Shown piece by piece: positions 1-8,680 of a stretch of DNA of 64,000 bases (within the stretch, counting starts at the first letter, position 1; each line of letters opens with the position of its first letter). The DNA lies in the NCBI RefSeq assembly GCF_004364435.1, contig NZ_SOCT01000008.1:62001-126000 (forward strand). Reading direction: 5' to 3'. This DNA comes from Pseudomonas sp. LP_7_YM (GTDB lineage: Bacteria; Pseudomonadota; Gammaproteobacteria; Pseudomonadales; Pseudomonadaceae). A program made the translations under genes and the position numbers. The notes beneath the pieces are model-generated. The model saw nothing but the letters and a program-made list of their open reading frames with translations. It made no database searches and was not told the DNA's origin.

Positions 1-184
1 CAGCGATCCGAAGGCCCTCAAAGGCCCTGGCGGGAACATTACATTCGTCTGGCAGACGCCGCTCGCGGTGTCTGCCACCCAGATCCGCCAACTGCTGGCC
101 AGCGGGAAGTCGGTACGTTTTCTGGTGCCAGACGCAGTACTGGCCTATATCGAGGCGCACGGGCTGTACCGCGCGCCTAATTGA
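1..184 (+). CDS. nadD: Nicotinate-nucleotide adenylyltransferase, C-terminal part (cut by window edge)
   Basis: Only the last 60 or so codons are present; the reading frame begins at base 2 and ends with TGA at 182-184. The translated tail contains SATQIRQLLASGKSVRFLVP and ends in YIEAHGLYRAPN, the typical C-terminus of NadD, which adenylates nicotinate mononucleotide in NAD biosynthesis. The S-x-T-x-I-R stretch belongs to the conserved nucleotidyltransferase signature of the family. The position directly ahead of rsfS is the usual gammaproteobacterial arrangement and supports the call. Confidence 0.9.
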   Translation, partial: SDPKALKGPGGNITFVWQTPLAVSATQIRQLLASGKSVRFLVPDAVLAYIEAHGLYRAPN

Positions 185-253
185 ACTGAGGTATGTTTCG
201 ACGCTGCCAAGAGCGCGAAGAGACGCCCAAACACAAGAGCTAATGAGTTTTAT

Positions 254-679
254 ATGACGAGCAAAGATGCAGTAATCGAAAACCCGATGATCAAAGTGAT
301 CACCGATGCCCTGGAAGATGTGAAGGCCCAGGATATCCAGGTCCTGGACGTGCGCGACAAGCAGAGCATCACTGATTACATGATCATTGCCACGGGCACC
401 TCGAATCGCCAGATCAACGCGATGCTCGATAAGGTGCGCGAAGAGGTGAAGAAAAACGGCCTCAAGCCGTTGGGTGAAGAAGGCAAGGGCGACAGTGACT
501 GGGTGTTGCTGGACCTGGACATTGCCATCGTTCACATGATGACTGCCTCGGCGCGTCAGTTCTACGACCTGGAGCGCCTGTGGGCGGGTGCCGAGCAGAG
601 CAGGTCGCTCAGCGCTGCGCATCACAGCCCGGAAAATACCCATGAGCATTTCACCAAGCTCAACAAAGGTCAGGAATAA
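254..679 (+). CDS. rsfS: Ribosomal silencing factor RsfS
   Basis: 141-residue RsfS/YbeB/Iojap-family protein. The family binds ribosomal protein uL14 on the 50S subunit and blocks subunit joining when nutrients are short. The core domain spans roughly residues 12-112 and includes the conserved ITDYMIIATG segment and the GDSDWVLLDLDIAIVHMM stretch with the family's W-x-L-x-D pattern. The last ~30 residues are a polar tail seen in Pseudomonas members but not in short homologues. It sits 70 bp after nadD and 9 bp before rlmH, so it is probably co-transcribed with both. Confidence 0.95.
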   Translation: MTSKDAVIENPMIKVITDALEDVKAQDIQVLDVRDKQSITDYMIIATGTSNRQINAMLDKVREEVKKNGLKPLGEEGKGDSDWVLLDLDIAIVHMMTASARQFYDLERLWAGAEQSRSLSAAHHSPENTHEHFTKLNKGQE

Positions 680-688
680 GGTCTCACT

Positions 689-1156
689 GTGCGTCTGCGT
701 CTGATTGCTGTCGGTTCGCGCATGCCCAAGTGGGTGGAAGAAGGCTGGCATGAATACGCCAAGCGCCTGCCGTCCGAACTGGCGCTCGAGCTGATAGAGA
801 TTCCGCTCAACACCCGTGGCAAGAATGCCGACGTGGCGCGACTGATTCGTCAGGAAGGCGAGGCCATGCTGGCGAAGGTGCAACCGAGCGAGCGGATCGT
901 CACGCTCGAGGTTCACGGCAAGCCGTGGAGCACCGAGCAACTGGCAGTGGAACTCGATCGCTGGCGGCTGGATTCGCGCACGGTCAATCTGATGGTGGGC
1001 GGTCCTGAAGGGCTGGCGCCGGAAGTCTGCGCCCGTGCCGAGCAGCGCTGGTCGTTGTCACCGTTGACGTTGCCGCATCCGCTGGTGCGCATCCTCATCG
1101 GTGAGCAGATTTATCGTGCCTGGACAGTGTTGTCCGGTCACCCTTATCACAAGTAG
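689..1156 (+). CDS. rlmH: 23S rRNA (pseudouridine1915-N3)-methyltransferase RlmH
   Basis: 155 residues, the normal size for RlmH, a SPOUT-class methyltransferase that methylates pseudouridine 1915 in helix 69 of 23S rRNA using S-adenosylmethionine. The knot/cofactor loop GGPEG is at residues 104-108 and the C-terminal substrate segment RILIGEQIYRAW is intact. The start is GTG at 689, since the codon reading M in the protein is gtg (cactGTGcgtctg). It lies between rsfS and mrdA, the common pairing of two ribosome-acting genes ahead of the elongasome genes. Confidence 0.95.
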   Translation: MRLRLIAVGSRMPKWVEEGWHEYAKRLPSELALELIEIPLNTRGKNADVARLIRQEGEAMLAKVQPSERIVTLEVHGKPWSTEQLAVELDRWRLDSRTVNLMVGGPEGLAPEVCARAEQRWSLSPLTLPHPLVRILIGEQIYRAWTVLSGHPYHK

Positions 1157-1187
1157 CGCCGCTGCCCTCACTGTGAACACGCCCTGA

Positions 1188-3086
1188 ATGTCTCAGCCGA
1201 TTCGCCTGAAAGATCACGAAAAGGACGCTCGCCTGGTGCGCAGCCGGGTCGTGGTCGGTGCCGTGGCAGTCATTGTGCTGATTTGCGTGCTGGTGGCCCG
1301 GCTGTATTTCCTGCAAGTCATCCAGTACGACTATCACTCGACCCTTTCGGAAAACAATCGGGTGCATGTGCAGCCGATTCCACCGAGTCGCGGACTGATC
1401 TTTGACCGCAACGGTGTCGTGATCGCCGACAACCGTCCCAGTTTCAGCCTGAGCATGACCCGTGAGCGTTCCGGCGATTGGGCCCAGGTGCTGGACACCA
1501 TCGTTCAGGTGCTCGAGCTGACGCCGGATGACCGGATCATCTTCGAAAAGCGCATGAAACAGGGGCGCCGCCCCTTCGAACCGGTGCCGATCCTGTTCGA
1601 GCTGACTGAGGAGCAGATCGCCCGGATTGCCGTCAACCAGTTCCGCCTGCCTGGGGTGGAAGTGGTCGCGCAACTGGTTCGCCACTATCCACAGGGGCAG
1701 CATTTCGCTCACTCGGTCGGCTACATGGGCCGCATCAACGAGAAGGAGCTCAAAACGCTCGATTCGGTCAACTACAGTGGTACTCACCACATGGGCAAGA
1801 CCGGCATCGAGCGTTTTTACGAGCCCGAACTGCATGGTCAGGTGGGTTATGAAGAAGTCGAGACCAATGCCCGCGGTCGGGTGCTGCGCGTTTTGAAAAG
1901 AACCGACCCGGTGCCGGGCAAGGACATCGTCCTGAGTCTGGACATTCAACTGCAGGAAGCCGCGGAAGCCGCGCTCGCCGGGCGCCGTGGCGCGGTCGTG
2001 GCGCTGGACCCGAACAACGGTGAGGTGTTGGCGATGGTCAGTCAGCCGAGCTTCGATCCGAACCTGTTCGTCACCGGCATCAGCTTCAAGGCTTACTCGG
2101 AATTGCGCGATTCGGTCGACCGCCCGCTGTTCAATCGCATCTTGCGAGGTCTTTATCCCCCGGGCTCTACCATCAAGCCGGCGGTGGCCATTGCAGGGCT
2201 GGATACCGGGGTGGTAACGGCCAGTACACGGGTGTTCGACCCCGGCTACTACATGCTGCCCAATTACGATCACAAATACCGCAACTGGAACCGTACTGGC
2301 GATGGCTGGGTGGATCTGGATACGGCGATCATGCGTTCCAACGACACCTACTTCTACGATCTGGCGCACAAGGTCGGTATCGATCGGCTGTCTACGTACC
2401 TGAACAAATTCGGCATCGGGCAGAAAGTCTCGCTGGACATGTTTGAAGAGTCGCCAGGGCTGATGCCGTCCCGCGACTGGAAGCGCGTCACCCGCCGTCA
2501 GGCCTGGTTTCCGGGTGAAACACTGATTCTCGGGATCGGCCAGGGCTATATGCAGGCAACCCCGCTGCAGTTGGCTCAGGCGACGGCGCTGGTGGCGAAC
2601 AAGGGCAAATGGAACCGTCCGCATCTGGCCAGGACTGTCGAAGGCCAGAAGCCCATGGATGAAAACCCCATGCCCGATATTGTCCTGCGCGACCCGTCCG
2701 ACTGGGCCAAGGTCAACCACGGCATGCAGCAGGTCATGCACGGTGCGCGGGGCACGGCACGCAAGGCCGCTATTGGCTCTCAATACCGCATAGCGGGCAA
2801 GAGCGGCACGGCCCAGGTCGTCGCTATTCGCCAAGGCGAAAAATATGACCGTTCAAAAATACAGGAACGTCACCGAGACCATGCCTTGTTCGTGGGCTTC
2901 GCACCCGCTGACAACCCGAAGATCGTCGTTGCGGTGATGATCGAGAACGGCGAGTCCGGTTCTGGAGTGGCGGCGCCTGTCGTGCGTCGGGTGATGGATG
3001 CCTGGCTGCTTGACCCGCAGGGTCGCCTGAAATCCGAATACGTCAGCAATACACAGCCTCCGGAGACCGCGGCCCGTGAAGAGTAA
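1188..3086 (+). CDS. mrdA: Penicillin-binding protein 2 (peptidoglycan D,D-transpeptidase MrdA)
   Basis: 632-residue class B PBP of the elongasome, anchored in the inner membrane with its catalytic part in the periplasm, cross-linking glycan strands made by RodA during lateral wall growth. One membrane segment lies at about residues 20-42, followed by the PBP dimerisation domain. The transpeptidase domain has the active serine in PPGSTIKP at residue 327, the SxN-type motif SND and the KSGTAQ motif (a KTG variant with Ser). The 3' end overlaps rodA by 11 bp, indicating translational coupling. Confidence 0.96.
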   Translation: MSQPIRLKDHEKDARLVRSRVVVGAVAVIVLICVLVARLYFLQVIQYDYHSTLSENNRVHVQPIPPSRGLIFDRNGVVIADNRPSFSLSMTRERSGDWAQVLDTIVQVLELTPDDRIIFEKRMKQGRRPFEPVPILFELTEEQIARIAVNQFRLPGVEVVAQLVRHYPQGQHFAHSVGYMGRINEKELKTLDSVNYSGTHHMGKTGIERFYEPELHGQVGYEEVETNARGRVLRVLKRTDPVPGKDIVLSLDIQLQEAAEAALAGRRGAVVALDPNNGEVLAMVSQPSFDPNLFVTGISFKAYSELRDSVDRPLFNRILRGLYPPGSTIKPAVAIAGLDTGVVTASTRVFDPGYYMLPNYDHKYRNWNRTGDGWVDLDTAIMRSNDTYFYDLAHKVGIDRLSTYLNKFGIGQKVSLDMFEESPGLMPSRDWKRVTRRQAWFPGETLILGIGQGYMQATPLQLAQATALVANKGKWNRPHLARTVEGQKPMDENPMPDIVLRDPSDWAKVNHGMQQVMHGARGTARKAAIGSQYRIAGKSGTAQVVAIRQGEKYDRSKIQERHRDHALFVGFAPADNPKIVVAVMIENGESGSGVAAPVVRRVMDAWLLDPQGRLKSEYVSNTQPPETAAREE

Positions 3087-4221
3087 TTTCGACCGCATCC
3101 TCTCCAGTGAAGATGTGATGCGCCGTCGCGCCACTTTCCTGCAGAAAATCCACGTCGACGGTCCGTTACTGATCCTGCTGCTGACACTGGCCGCCGGCAG
3201 TCTGTTCGTTCTTTATTCGGCCAGCGGCAAGAGCTGGGACCTGTTGATCAAGCAGGCCACCTCGTTCGGCATCGGGCTGGTCTCGATGTTCGTCATTGCC
3301 CAGCTGGAGCCGCGCTTCATGGCGCGCTGGGTGCCGATTGCCTATGTCTTCGGCGTGTTGCTGCTGGTGGCGGTGGACGTCATGGGCCACAACGCCATGG
3401 GCGCGACGCGCTGGATCAACATACCGGGCGTGATCCGCTTCCAGCCTTCAGAGTTTATGAAGATCATCATGCCGGCGACCATCGCCTGGTACCTGTCCAA
3501 GCGCACGTTACCGCCGCATTTGAAACACGTGGCCGTGAGCCTTGGGCTGATCGGTCTGCCGTTCATTCTGATCGTGCGCCAGCCCGACCTTGGCACTTCC
3601 TTGCTGATTCTTGCTTCCGGCACCTTCGTGCTGTTCATGGCGGGCCTGCGCTGGCGCTGGATCATCGGCGTAATCGCAGCGGCAGTGCCGGTTGCAGTGG
3701 CGATGTGGTTTTTCTTCATGCATGACTACCAGAAGCAGCGGATCCTGACCTTTCTCGATCCGGAAAGCGATCCGCTGGGCACCGGGTGGAACATCATCCA
3801 ATCCAAGGCTGCAATTGGTTCCGGCGGCGTCTTCGGCAAGGGCTGGCTGCTGGGTACGCAGTCGCACCTGGACTTTCTGCCTGAAAGCCATACCGACTTC
3901 ATTATCGCGGTGCTGGGGGAGGAGTTCGGCCTGGTGGGCATTTGCGCGCTGCTGCTGATTTATCTACTGCTGATCGGTCGCGGGCTGGTCATTACCGCCC
4001 AGGCACAGACGCTCTATGGCAAGTTGCTTGCGGGCAGCCTGACCATGACGTTTTTTGTTTATGTTTTCGTCAACATCGGTATGGTCAGCGGTCTGCTGCC
4101 GGTCGTGGGGGTGCCGTTGCCCTTCATTAGTTACGGCGGAACTTCGCTGGTTACGCTGCTGTCAGCGTTTGGGGTTTTGATGTCGATCCATACCCATCGC
4201 AAGTGGATCGCTCAGGTTTGA
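3076..4221 (+). CDS. rodA: Peptidoglycan glycosyltransferase RodA
   Basis: 381-residue SEDS-family polytopic membrane protein that polymerises lipid II into glycan strands together with PBP2. About ten hydrophobic segments are visible; the conserved loop with NIIQSKAAIGSGG and the DFLPESHTDFI segment, which carries the functional Asp/Glu region of the family, is intact, and the C-terminal GVPLPFISYGGTS signature is present. The start is GTG at 3076 inside the end of mrdA, with a CGGAG sequence upstream. mrdA and rodA form the usual pair. Confidence 0.95.
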   Translation: MKSNFDRILSSEDVMRRRATFLQKIHVDGPLLILLLTLAAGSLFVLYSASGKSWDLLIKQATSFGIGLVSMFVIAQLEPRFMARWVPIAYVFGVLLLVAVDVMGHNAMGATRWINIPGVIRFQPSEFMKIIMPATIAWYLSKRTLPPHLKHVAVSLGLIGLPFILIVRQPDLGTSLLILASGTFVLFMAGLRWRWIIGVIAAAVPVAVAMWFFFMHDYQKQRILTFLDPESDPLGTGWNIIQSKAAIGSGGVFGKGWLLGTQSHLDFLPESHTDFIIAVLGEEFGLVGICALLLIYLLLIGRGLVITAQAQTLYGKLLAGSLTMTFFVYVFVNIGMVSGLLPVVGVPLPFISYGGTSLVTLLSAFGVLMSIHTHRKWIAQV

Positions 4222-4238
4222 TTAAGGTGAACAATTCA

Positions 4239-5249
4239 ATGCAAGTAGTGCGTGGCTGGGCTGCTCGATATGCGCCGCTGGTCGGTCTGATGGGCATCCT
4301 CGGGTCAGTGCAGGAGTCGCTTGCCGGTGACTATGAAGGCTCTCCTCAGGTTGCCCAGTTCGTCAGCGACATGACCCGTGATTACGGGTTTGCCGGCGAA
4401 CAGTTGATAGAGGTTTTTCGCAATGTGGAGCGCAAGCAGTCGATTCTCGATGCGATATCCCGGCCTGCCGAACGGGTCAAACCGTGGAAGGATTACCGTC
4501 CGATGTTTCTGACCGACGCGCGTGTCGCGCGGGGTGTGGACTTCTGGCGGCAGCACGAAACGGCGTTGGCTCGCGCTGAACAAGAGTACGGCGTACCCGC
4601 ACAGGTGATCGTGGCGATCATTGGGGTTGAAACATTTTTTGGCCGTAACACCGGAAATTATCGGGTAATCGATGCGTTATCGACGCTTAGTTTCGACTAT
4701 CCTCCCCGCGCCGACTTCTTCCGCAAGGAATTGCGCGAGTTTCTGTTGTTGGCTCGCGAAGAGCAGGTGGATCCACTGACGCTCAAAGGCTCGTATGCAG
4801 GTGCGATGGGTTTGCCGCAGTTCATGCCAAGCAGTTTTCGCGCCTACGCAGTGGATTTTGACGGCGACGGCCACATCAACATCTGGAATGACCCTGATGA
4901 TGCCATCGGCAGTGTTGCCAGCTATTTCAGGCGTCATGGCTGGGTGGCGGGTGAATCTGTGGTCAGCCGTGCCAGCGTGCGCGGTGATCACGTCGATGAA
5001 GGGCTGAGCCCGGGAATCGAGCCGGTGAAGACCGTCGGGGAGTTGCGAGCTTTGGGGTGGGCGAGTCATGATGCGCTGCGTGATGATATGCCGGTCACGG
5101 CTTTTCGTTTGGAAGGCGACGCTGGCCCTGAGTACTGGATGGGTTTGAAAAATTTTTACGCAATTACGCGTTACAACCGCAGTGTGATGTACGCCATGGC
5201 CGTGCATCAGCTGTCTGAAATGCTTGTTCAAGCTCGGGGCGTCAAGTAA
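4239..5249 (+). CDS. mltB: Membrane-bound/periplasmic lytic murein transglycosylase B
   Basis: 336-residue MltB-family lytic transglycosylase, which cleaves the MurNAc-GlcNAc bond leaving 1,6-anhydroMurNAc ends. The SLT_2-type domain fills residues ~35-330, with the catalytic Glu in IGVETFFGR and the family motifs GAMGLPQFMPSS and DFDGDGHINIWN. I chose ATG 4239 because an AAGG sits at 4224-4227; a start at 4203 would overlap rodA. The N-terminus is a signal-peptide-like hydrophobic stretch ending near SLAG, without a lipobox Cys, so the protein may be soluble and periplasmic like P. aeruginosa SltB1 rather than a lipoprotein. Confidence 0.92.
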   Translation: MQVVRGWAARYAPLVGLMGILGSVQESLAGDYEGSPQVAQFVSDMTRDYGFAGEQLIEVFRNVERKQSILDAISRPAERVKPWKDYRPMFLTDARVARGVDFWRQHETALARAEQEYGVPAQVIVAIIGVETFFGRNTGNYRVIDALSTLSFDYPPRADFFRKELREFLLLAREEQVDPLTLKGSYAGAMGLPQFMPSSFRAYAVDFDGDGHINIWNDPDDAIGSVASYFRRHGWVAGESVVSRASVRGDHVDEGLSPGIEPVKTVGELRALGWASHDALRDDMPVTAFRLEGDAGPEYWMGLKNFYAITRYNRSVMYAMAVHQLSEMLVQARGVK

Positions 5250-6289
5250 TGCGGTCATTGCCGATCCAACAACCATTGAAACTGATGGCCTTCGTGGCAC
5301 TGACATTGCTGGTCGTCAGTTGCTCCACCAGTCGACCGACAGGCCGGACTGCGCAGCAGGGCAATGTCATTCGCGCGCAACCGGGCCTGGACATCAACCG
5401 CGCCCACAAAGACGGTGCGCCGTGGTGGGATGTCGATGTCTCGCGTATTCCCGATGCCGTTCCGACCCTGCATACAGGGCCTTACAAGGCTAATCCTTAC
5501 ACGGTGCTGGGCAAGACCTACTTCCCGCTCAGTGATTCCAGCACGTATGCACAGACCGGGACCGCGTCCTGGTACGGCACCAAGTTCCATGGGCAGAACA
5601 CCGCCAACGGCGAGGTGTATGACCTGTACGGCATGAGCGCGGCACACAAGACGTTGCCATTGCCCAGCTACGTGCGTGTGACCAATCTGGACAATAACCG
5701 CACGGTGATTCTGCGGGTCAACGATCGCGGTCCGTTTTACTCCGATCGCATTATCGACCTGTCCTATGCGGCCGCCAAAAAGCTCGGTTATGCCGAGATC
5801 GGTACTGCGCGAGTGAAGGTCGAAGGCATCGACCCTGCGCAATACTGGGCTCAGCGTGGCAAGCCTGCGCCGTTGATGCTCGATCAGCCGCAGGTGGCCA
5901 GTAACCCGCCTCTTCGGCAACAGGCCCCGGCACCGGTTATTACTGCCTCGGCAGGCACGATCGAACAATGGACGCCGCCACCGCAGCAGCATGCCGCGCC
6001 GGTGTCGCCAGTCGCGATCGACGCAAAAAAAAACGTTTCCGGACAAGCGTCTGGGCTGTTTCTCCAGGTGGGAGCTTTCGCCAACCCGGACGCTGCGGAA
6101 CTCCTGAGGTCCAAGCTGAGCGGGATGGTGCGGGCCCCGGTTTTCGTCAGCTCGATAGCGCGCAATCAACAGACGCTTTATCGGGTACGGTTGGGGCCGG
6201 TCGACACGCCGGGTGAAGCTCAGCAATTGCAGAACAGTGTAAGGTCGGCCAATCTGGGTTCGCCGAGCGTCGTCACATCGGACCAGTAG
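5249..6289 (+). CDS. rlpA: Endolytic peptidoglycan transglycosylase RlpA (rare lipoprotein A)
   Basis: 346-residue outer-membrane lipoprotein. The signal peptide ends in the lipobox LVVSC (Cys 26). A double-psi beta-barrel domain occupies about residues 105-195 and contains TASWYGTKFHGQNTANGE and LRVNDRGPF, with the catalytic His/Asp pair region intact. A C-terminal SPOR domain (about 265-345, starting LFLQVGAFANPDAAELL) targets denuded glycans at the division septum. In P. aeruginosa RlpA cleaves naked glycan strands and helps daughter-cell separation. The ATG overlaps the mltB stop by one base (TAATG), implying coupled translation. Confidence 0.95.
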   Translation: MRSLPIQQPLKLMAFVALTLLVVSCSTSRPTGRTAQQGNVIRAQPGLDINRAHKDGAPWWDVDVSRIPDAVPTLHTGPYKANPYTVLGKTYFPLSDSSTYAQTGTASWYGTKFHGQNTANGEVYDLYGMSAAHKTLPLPSYVRVTNLDNNRTVILRVNDRGPFYSDRIIDLSYAAAKKLGYAEIGTARVKVEGIDPAQYWAQRGKPAPLMLDQPQVASNPPLRQQAPAPVITASAGTIEQWTPPPQQHAAPVSPVAIDAKKNVSGQASGLFLQVGAFANPDAAELLRSKLSGMVRAPVFVSSIARNQQTLYRVRLGPVDTPGEAQQLQNSVRSANLGSPSVVTSDQ

Positions 6290-6496
6290 CGCCCGGTCAG
6301 TACCGAAATCAAGGGTTCGAACTTCGTCAGTGAGGTCGAATCGAAGTTGCCTGGCAGACGACTTGCCCCAGAGCAAGCGTTGTCAGCAGCTTTTCGCGGG
6401 GGCATCTGTACAATGTCATCCCGTTCGCCAGGGCAGCCTGGCACTACCGCTTTGCCCGCGAGGGCATGTTTGCCCATTAGCATTTTCGAGAGACGG

Positions 6497-7657
6497 ATGA
6501 ACATCACCACCTTTGCAAAACGCCTTTGCCTGCTTATCCCGCTATTCGTCGCGCCTGCCGCGTTCGCGGCAGAACAGATGACGCCATCGCCACCGCAATT
6601 GGCTGCCAAGGCTTACGTGCTGATGGATGCCAACAGTGGCAACGTTCTGGTCGAAAACAACGGTGACCAGCGCCTGCCCCCGGCCAGTCTGACCAAGCTG
6701 ATGACCGCTTACATCGCCACGCTGGAAATTCGTCGTGGCCAGATCGGCGAAAACGATCCGGTGACCGTCAGTGAAAACGCCTGGCGCACCGGCGGCTCGC
6801 GGATGTTCATCAAGGTCGGCAGTCAGGTGACCGTCAGCGATCTGCTGCACGGCATCATCATTCAGTCGGGTAACGACGCCAGTGTTGCGCTCTCCGAGCA
6901 CATCGCCGGTAGCGAAGACGCGTTCGCCGACATGATGAACAAGACGGCTGGCGATCTGGGAATGGTCAACAGCCACTTCATGAACCCGACTGGTCTGCCA
7001 AACCCGGATCACTACGCAACAGCGCACGACATGGCACTGCTGGCTCGGGCGATCATCCACGAAGATCCGGCGCACTATGCGATTTACTCGCAGAAAGAGT
7101 TCTTCTGGAACGGCATCAAGCAACCGAACCGCAACCTGCTGCTGTGGCGTGATAAGACCGTTGACGGTCTGAAAACCGGTCACACCGAGGAAGCGGGTTA
7201 CTGCATGGTGTCCTCGGCCGTTCGTGACGGCATGCGTCTGATCGCCGTGGTATTCGGTACCAATAGCGAGCAGGCTCGTGCTGCCGAGACGCAGAAGCTG
7301 CTGACCTACGGTTTCCGTTTCTTCGAAACCCAGACCTTCTACCAGAAAGGCACTGAGCTGGCCCAGGCACCCGTCTGGAAAGGCACCGAGCGTCTGGTCA
7401 AGGCCGGTCTGGCTGACGATCTGTCCATGACCATGCCAAAAGGCGAGATCAAGAAGCTCACCGCCAGCATGACCATCAACCCGAAACTGGTCGCACCCAT
7501 CGCCAAGGGCGACGTGATCGGTCAGGTCGAGGTCAAGCTGGAAGACAAAGTCGTGCGCACTGCTAATCTCATTGCGATGGACGCCGTTGACGAAGGTGGT
7601 ATCTTCCGCCGCCTGTGGGACAGCGTTCGCATGTTCTTCTACAGCCTGTTCAACTGA
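6497..7657 (+). CDS. dacA: D-alanyl-D-alanine carboxypeptidase (PBP5/6 family)
   Basis: 386-residue low-molecular-mass PBP that removes the terminal D-Ala from pentapeptides. A signal peptide ends AFA|AEQ at residue 24. The three active-site motifs are present: SLTK with Ser 64, SGN, and KTG in DGLKTGHTEE. The C-terminal PBP5 beta domain is followed by an amphipathic membrane-anchoring tail (RLWDSVRMFFYSLFN). I chose ATG 6497 (preceded by GAGAGACGG) since an upstream in-frame start at 6347 would add 50 residues ahead of the signal peptide. A 207-bp spacer after rlpA suggests its own promoter; a TACAAT near 6408 is a possible -10. Confidence 0.94.
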   Translation: MNITTFAKRLCLLIPLFVAPAAFAAEQMTPSPPQLAAKAYVLMDANSGNVLVENNGDQRLPPASLTKLMTAYIATLEIRRGQIGENDPVTVSENAWRTGGSRMFIKVGSQVTVSDLLHGIIIQSGNDASVALSEHIAGSEDAFADMMNKTAGDLGMVNSHFMNPTGLPNPDHYATAHDMALLARAIIHEDPAHYAIYSQKEFFWNGIKQPNRNLLLWRDKTVDGLKTGHTEEAGYCMVSSAVRDGMRLIAVVFGTNSEQARAAETQKLLTYGFRFFETQTFYQKGTELAQAPVWKGTERLVKAGLADDLSMTMPKGEIKKLTASMTINPKLVAPIAKGDVIGQVEVKLEDKVVRTANLIAMDAVDEGGIFRRLWDSVRMFFYSLFN

Positions 7658-7693
7658 TCACTTCTTGATCACTGACTGACTGTTGCTCCTTAC

Positions 7694-7722
7694 GCCCCCT
7701 GCCGTTCATCGCGGCGGGGGAC
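7694..7722 (+). terminator. Possible hairpin after dacA
   Basis: A GC-rich imperfect inverted repeat (CCCCCTGCCG ... CGGCGGGGG) lies 36 bp after the dacA stop and is followed by a weak T-rich stretch. It could attenuate read-through into ybeD-lipB-lipA. No long T-run, so the call is tentative. Confidence 0.35.
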
Positions 7723-7756
7723 TGTCCGTTTTCCGGCTTACGAGGCCGTTACTGCC

Positions 7757-8032
7757 ATGACAGATTCCGACGTTAAAGCGCCAAAAATCGAATTCCCATG
7801 TGCCGACTATCCGATCAAGATCATCGGCGATACCGGCGTGGGCTTTACAGACACTGTGATTGAGATCGTCAAGAAACATGCGACGATCCTGCACGAAAAA
7901 CAGGCCGAGCGCCAAAGCAGCAACGGCAAATACACCACCTTGCAGCTGCATATCGTCGCCACCGGTCAAGACCAGCTTTACGACATCAACAGCGAGCTAC
8001 GCGCCACGGGCAAAGTGCACATGGTGTTGTGA
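7757..8032 (+). CDS. ybeD: DUF493 family protein YbeD
   Basis: 91-residue YbeD/DUF493 protein with the typical IEFPCADYPIKIIGDTG start and alternating beta/alpha pattern of a small ferredoxin-like ACT-type fold. The family almost always precedes lipB, as here, and is thought to be regulatory, but its biochemical role is not settled. Its stop codon overlaps the lipB start, so the two are translationally coupled. Confidence 0.92.
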   Translation: MTDSDVKAPKIEFPCADYPIKIIGDTGVGFTDTVIEIVKKHATILHEKQAERQSSNGKYTTLQLHIVATGQDQLYDINSELRATGKVHMVL

Positions 8033-8679
8033 TGGGCGAGCGTCTGGGCTTTCGCGATCTTGGCTTGATCGATTACGAGCCCACCTGGCAGTCCATGCAA
8101 CGCTTCACCGACGGTCGCGGCCGCGACACGCCGGACGAAGTATGGCTGGTCCAGCATCCTCCGATTTTTACTCAGGGCCAGTCCGGTAAACCCGAACATC
8201 TTCTACTTCCTGGTGATATTCCGGTCGTACAGGTCGATCGCGGTGGGCAAGTGACTTATCATGGCCCAGGCCAACTGGTGGCTTACCTGCTGCTGGATGT
8301 GCGTCGCCTGGGCTTTGGCGTGCGCGAACTGGTGACCCGGATCGAGCTTGGCCTGATCGAGTTGCTGGCCAGTTATGGTGTAGCGGCCGCTGCCAAACCC
8401 GATGCGCCGGGGGTCTATGTCGACGGGGCGAAGATCGCTTCGTTGGGCCTTCGTATCCGCAACGGTCGTTCGTTTCATGGATTGGCATTGAACGTCGACA
8501 TGGATCTGGACCCGTTTAAACGGATTAATCCCTGCGGGTATGCGGGGCTGGCAATGACCCAGCTGCGTGAACAGGCAGGCCCGATTGAATTTGCCGAGGT
8601 TAGTGCCCGGCTGCGTGCGCAGCTCGTCAAACACCTCGACTATGCTGAGCAGACGACCCTAACGGGCGGAATCGACTGA
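8032..8679 (+). CDS. lipB: Lipoyl(octanoyl) transferase LipB
   Basis: 215 residues, normal for LipB, which moves octanoyl groups from acyl carrier protein to lipoyl domains of 2-oxoacid dehydrogenases and the glycine cleavage H protein. The GGQVTYHGPGQLVAYLL motif and the active Cys in NPCGYAGLAMTQL are intact, together with the Lys in GAKIASLGLRI. A GTG one codon upstream (8029) is an alternative start; ATG 8032 shares a base with the ybeD stop. lipA follows one base after the stop region. Confidence 0.95.
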   Translation: MGERLGFRDLGLIDYEPTWQSMQRFTDGRGRDTPDEVWLVQHPPIFTQGQSGKPEHLLLPGDIPVVQVDRGGQVTYHGPGQLVAYLLLDVRRLGFGVRELVTRIELGLIELLASYGVAAAAKPDAPGVYVDGAKIASLGLRIRNGRSFHGLALNVDMDLDPFKRINPCGYAGLAMTQLREQAGPIEFAEVSARLRAQLVKHLDYAEQTTLTGGID

Positions 8680-8680
8680 T

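Noticed and set aside
1095..2834. 579-codon - strand frame opposite mrdA
   Set aside because: It is the complement of a high-GC gene with all PBP motifs on the + strand; its translation shows no domain.
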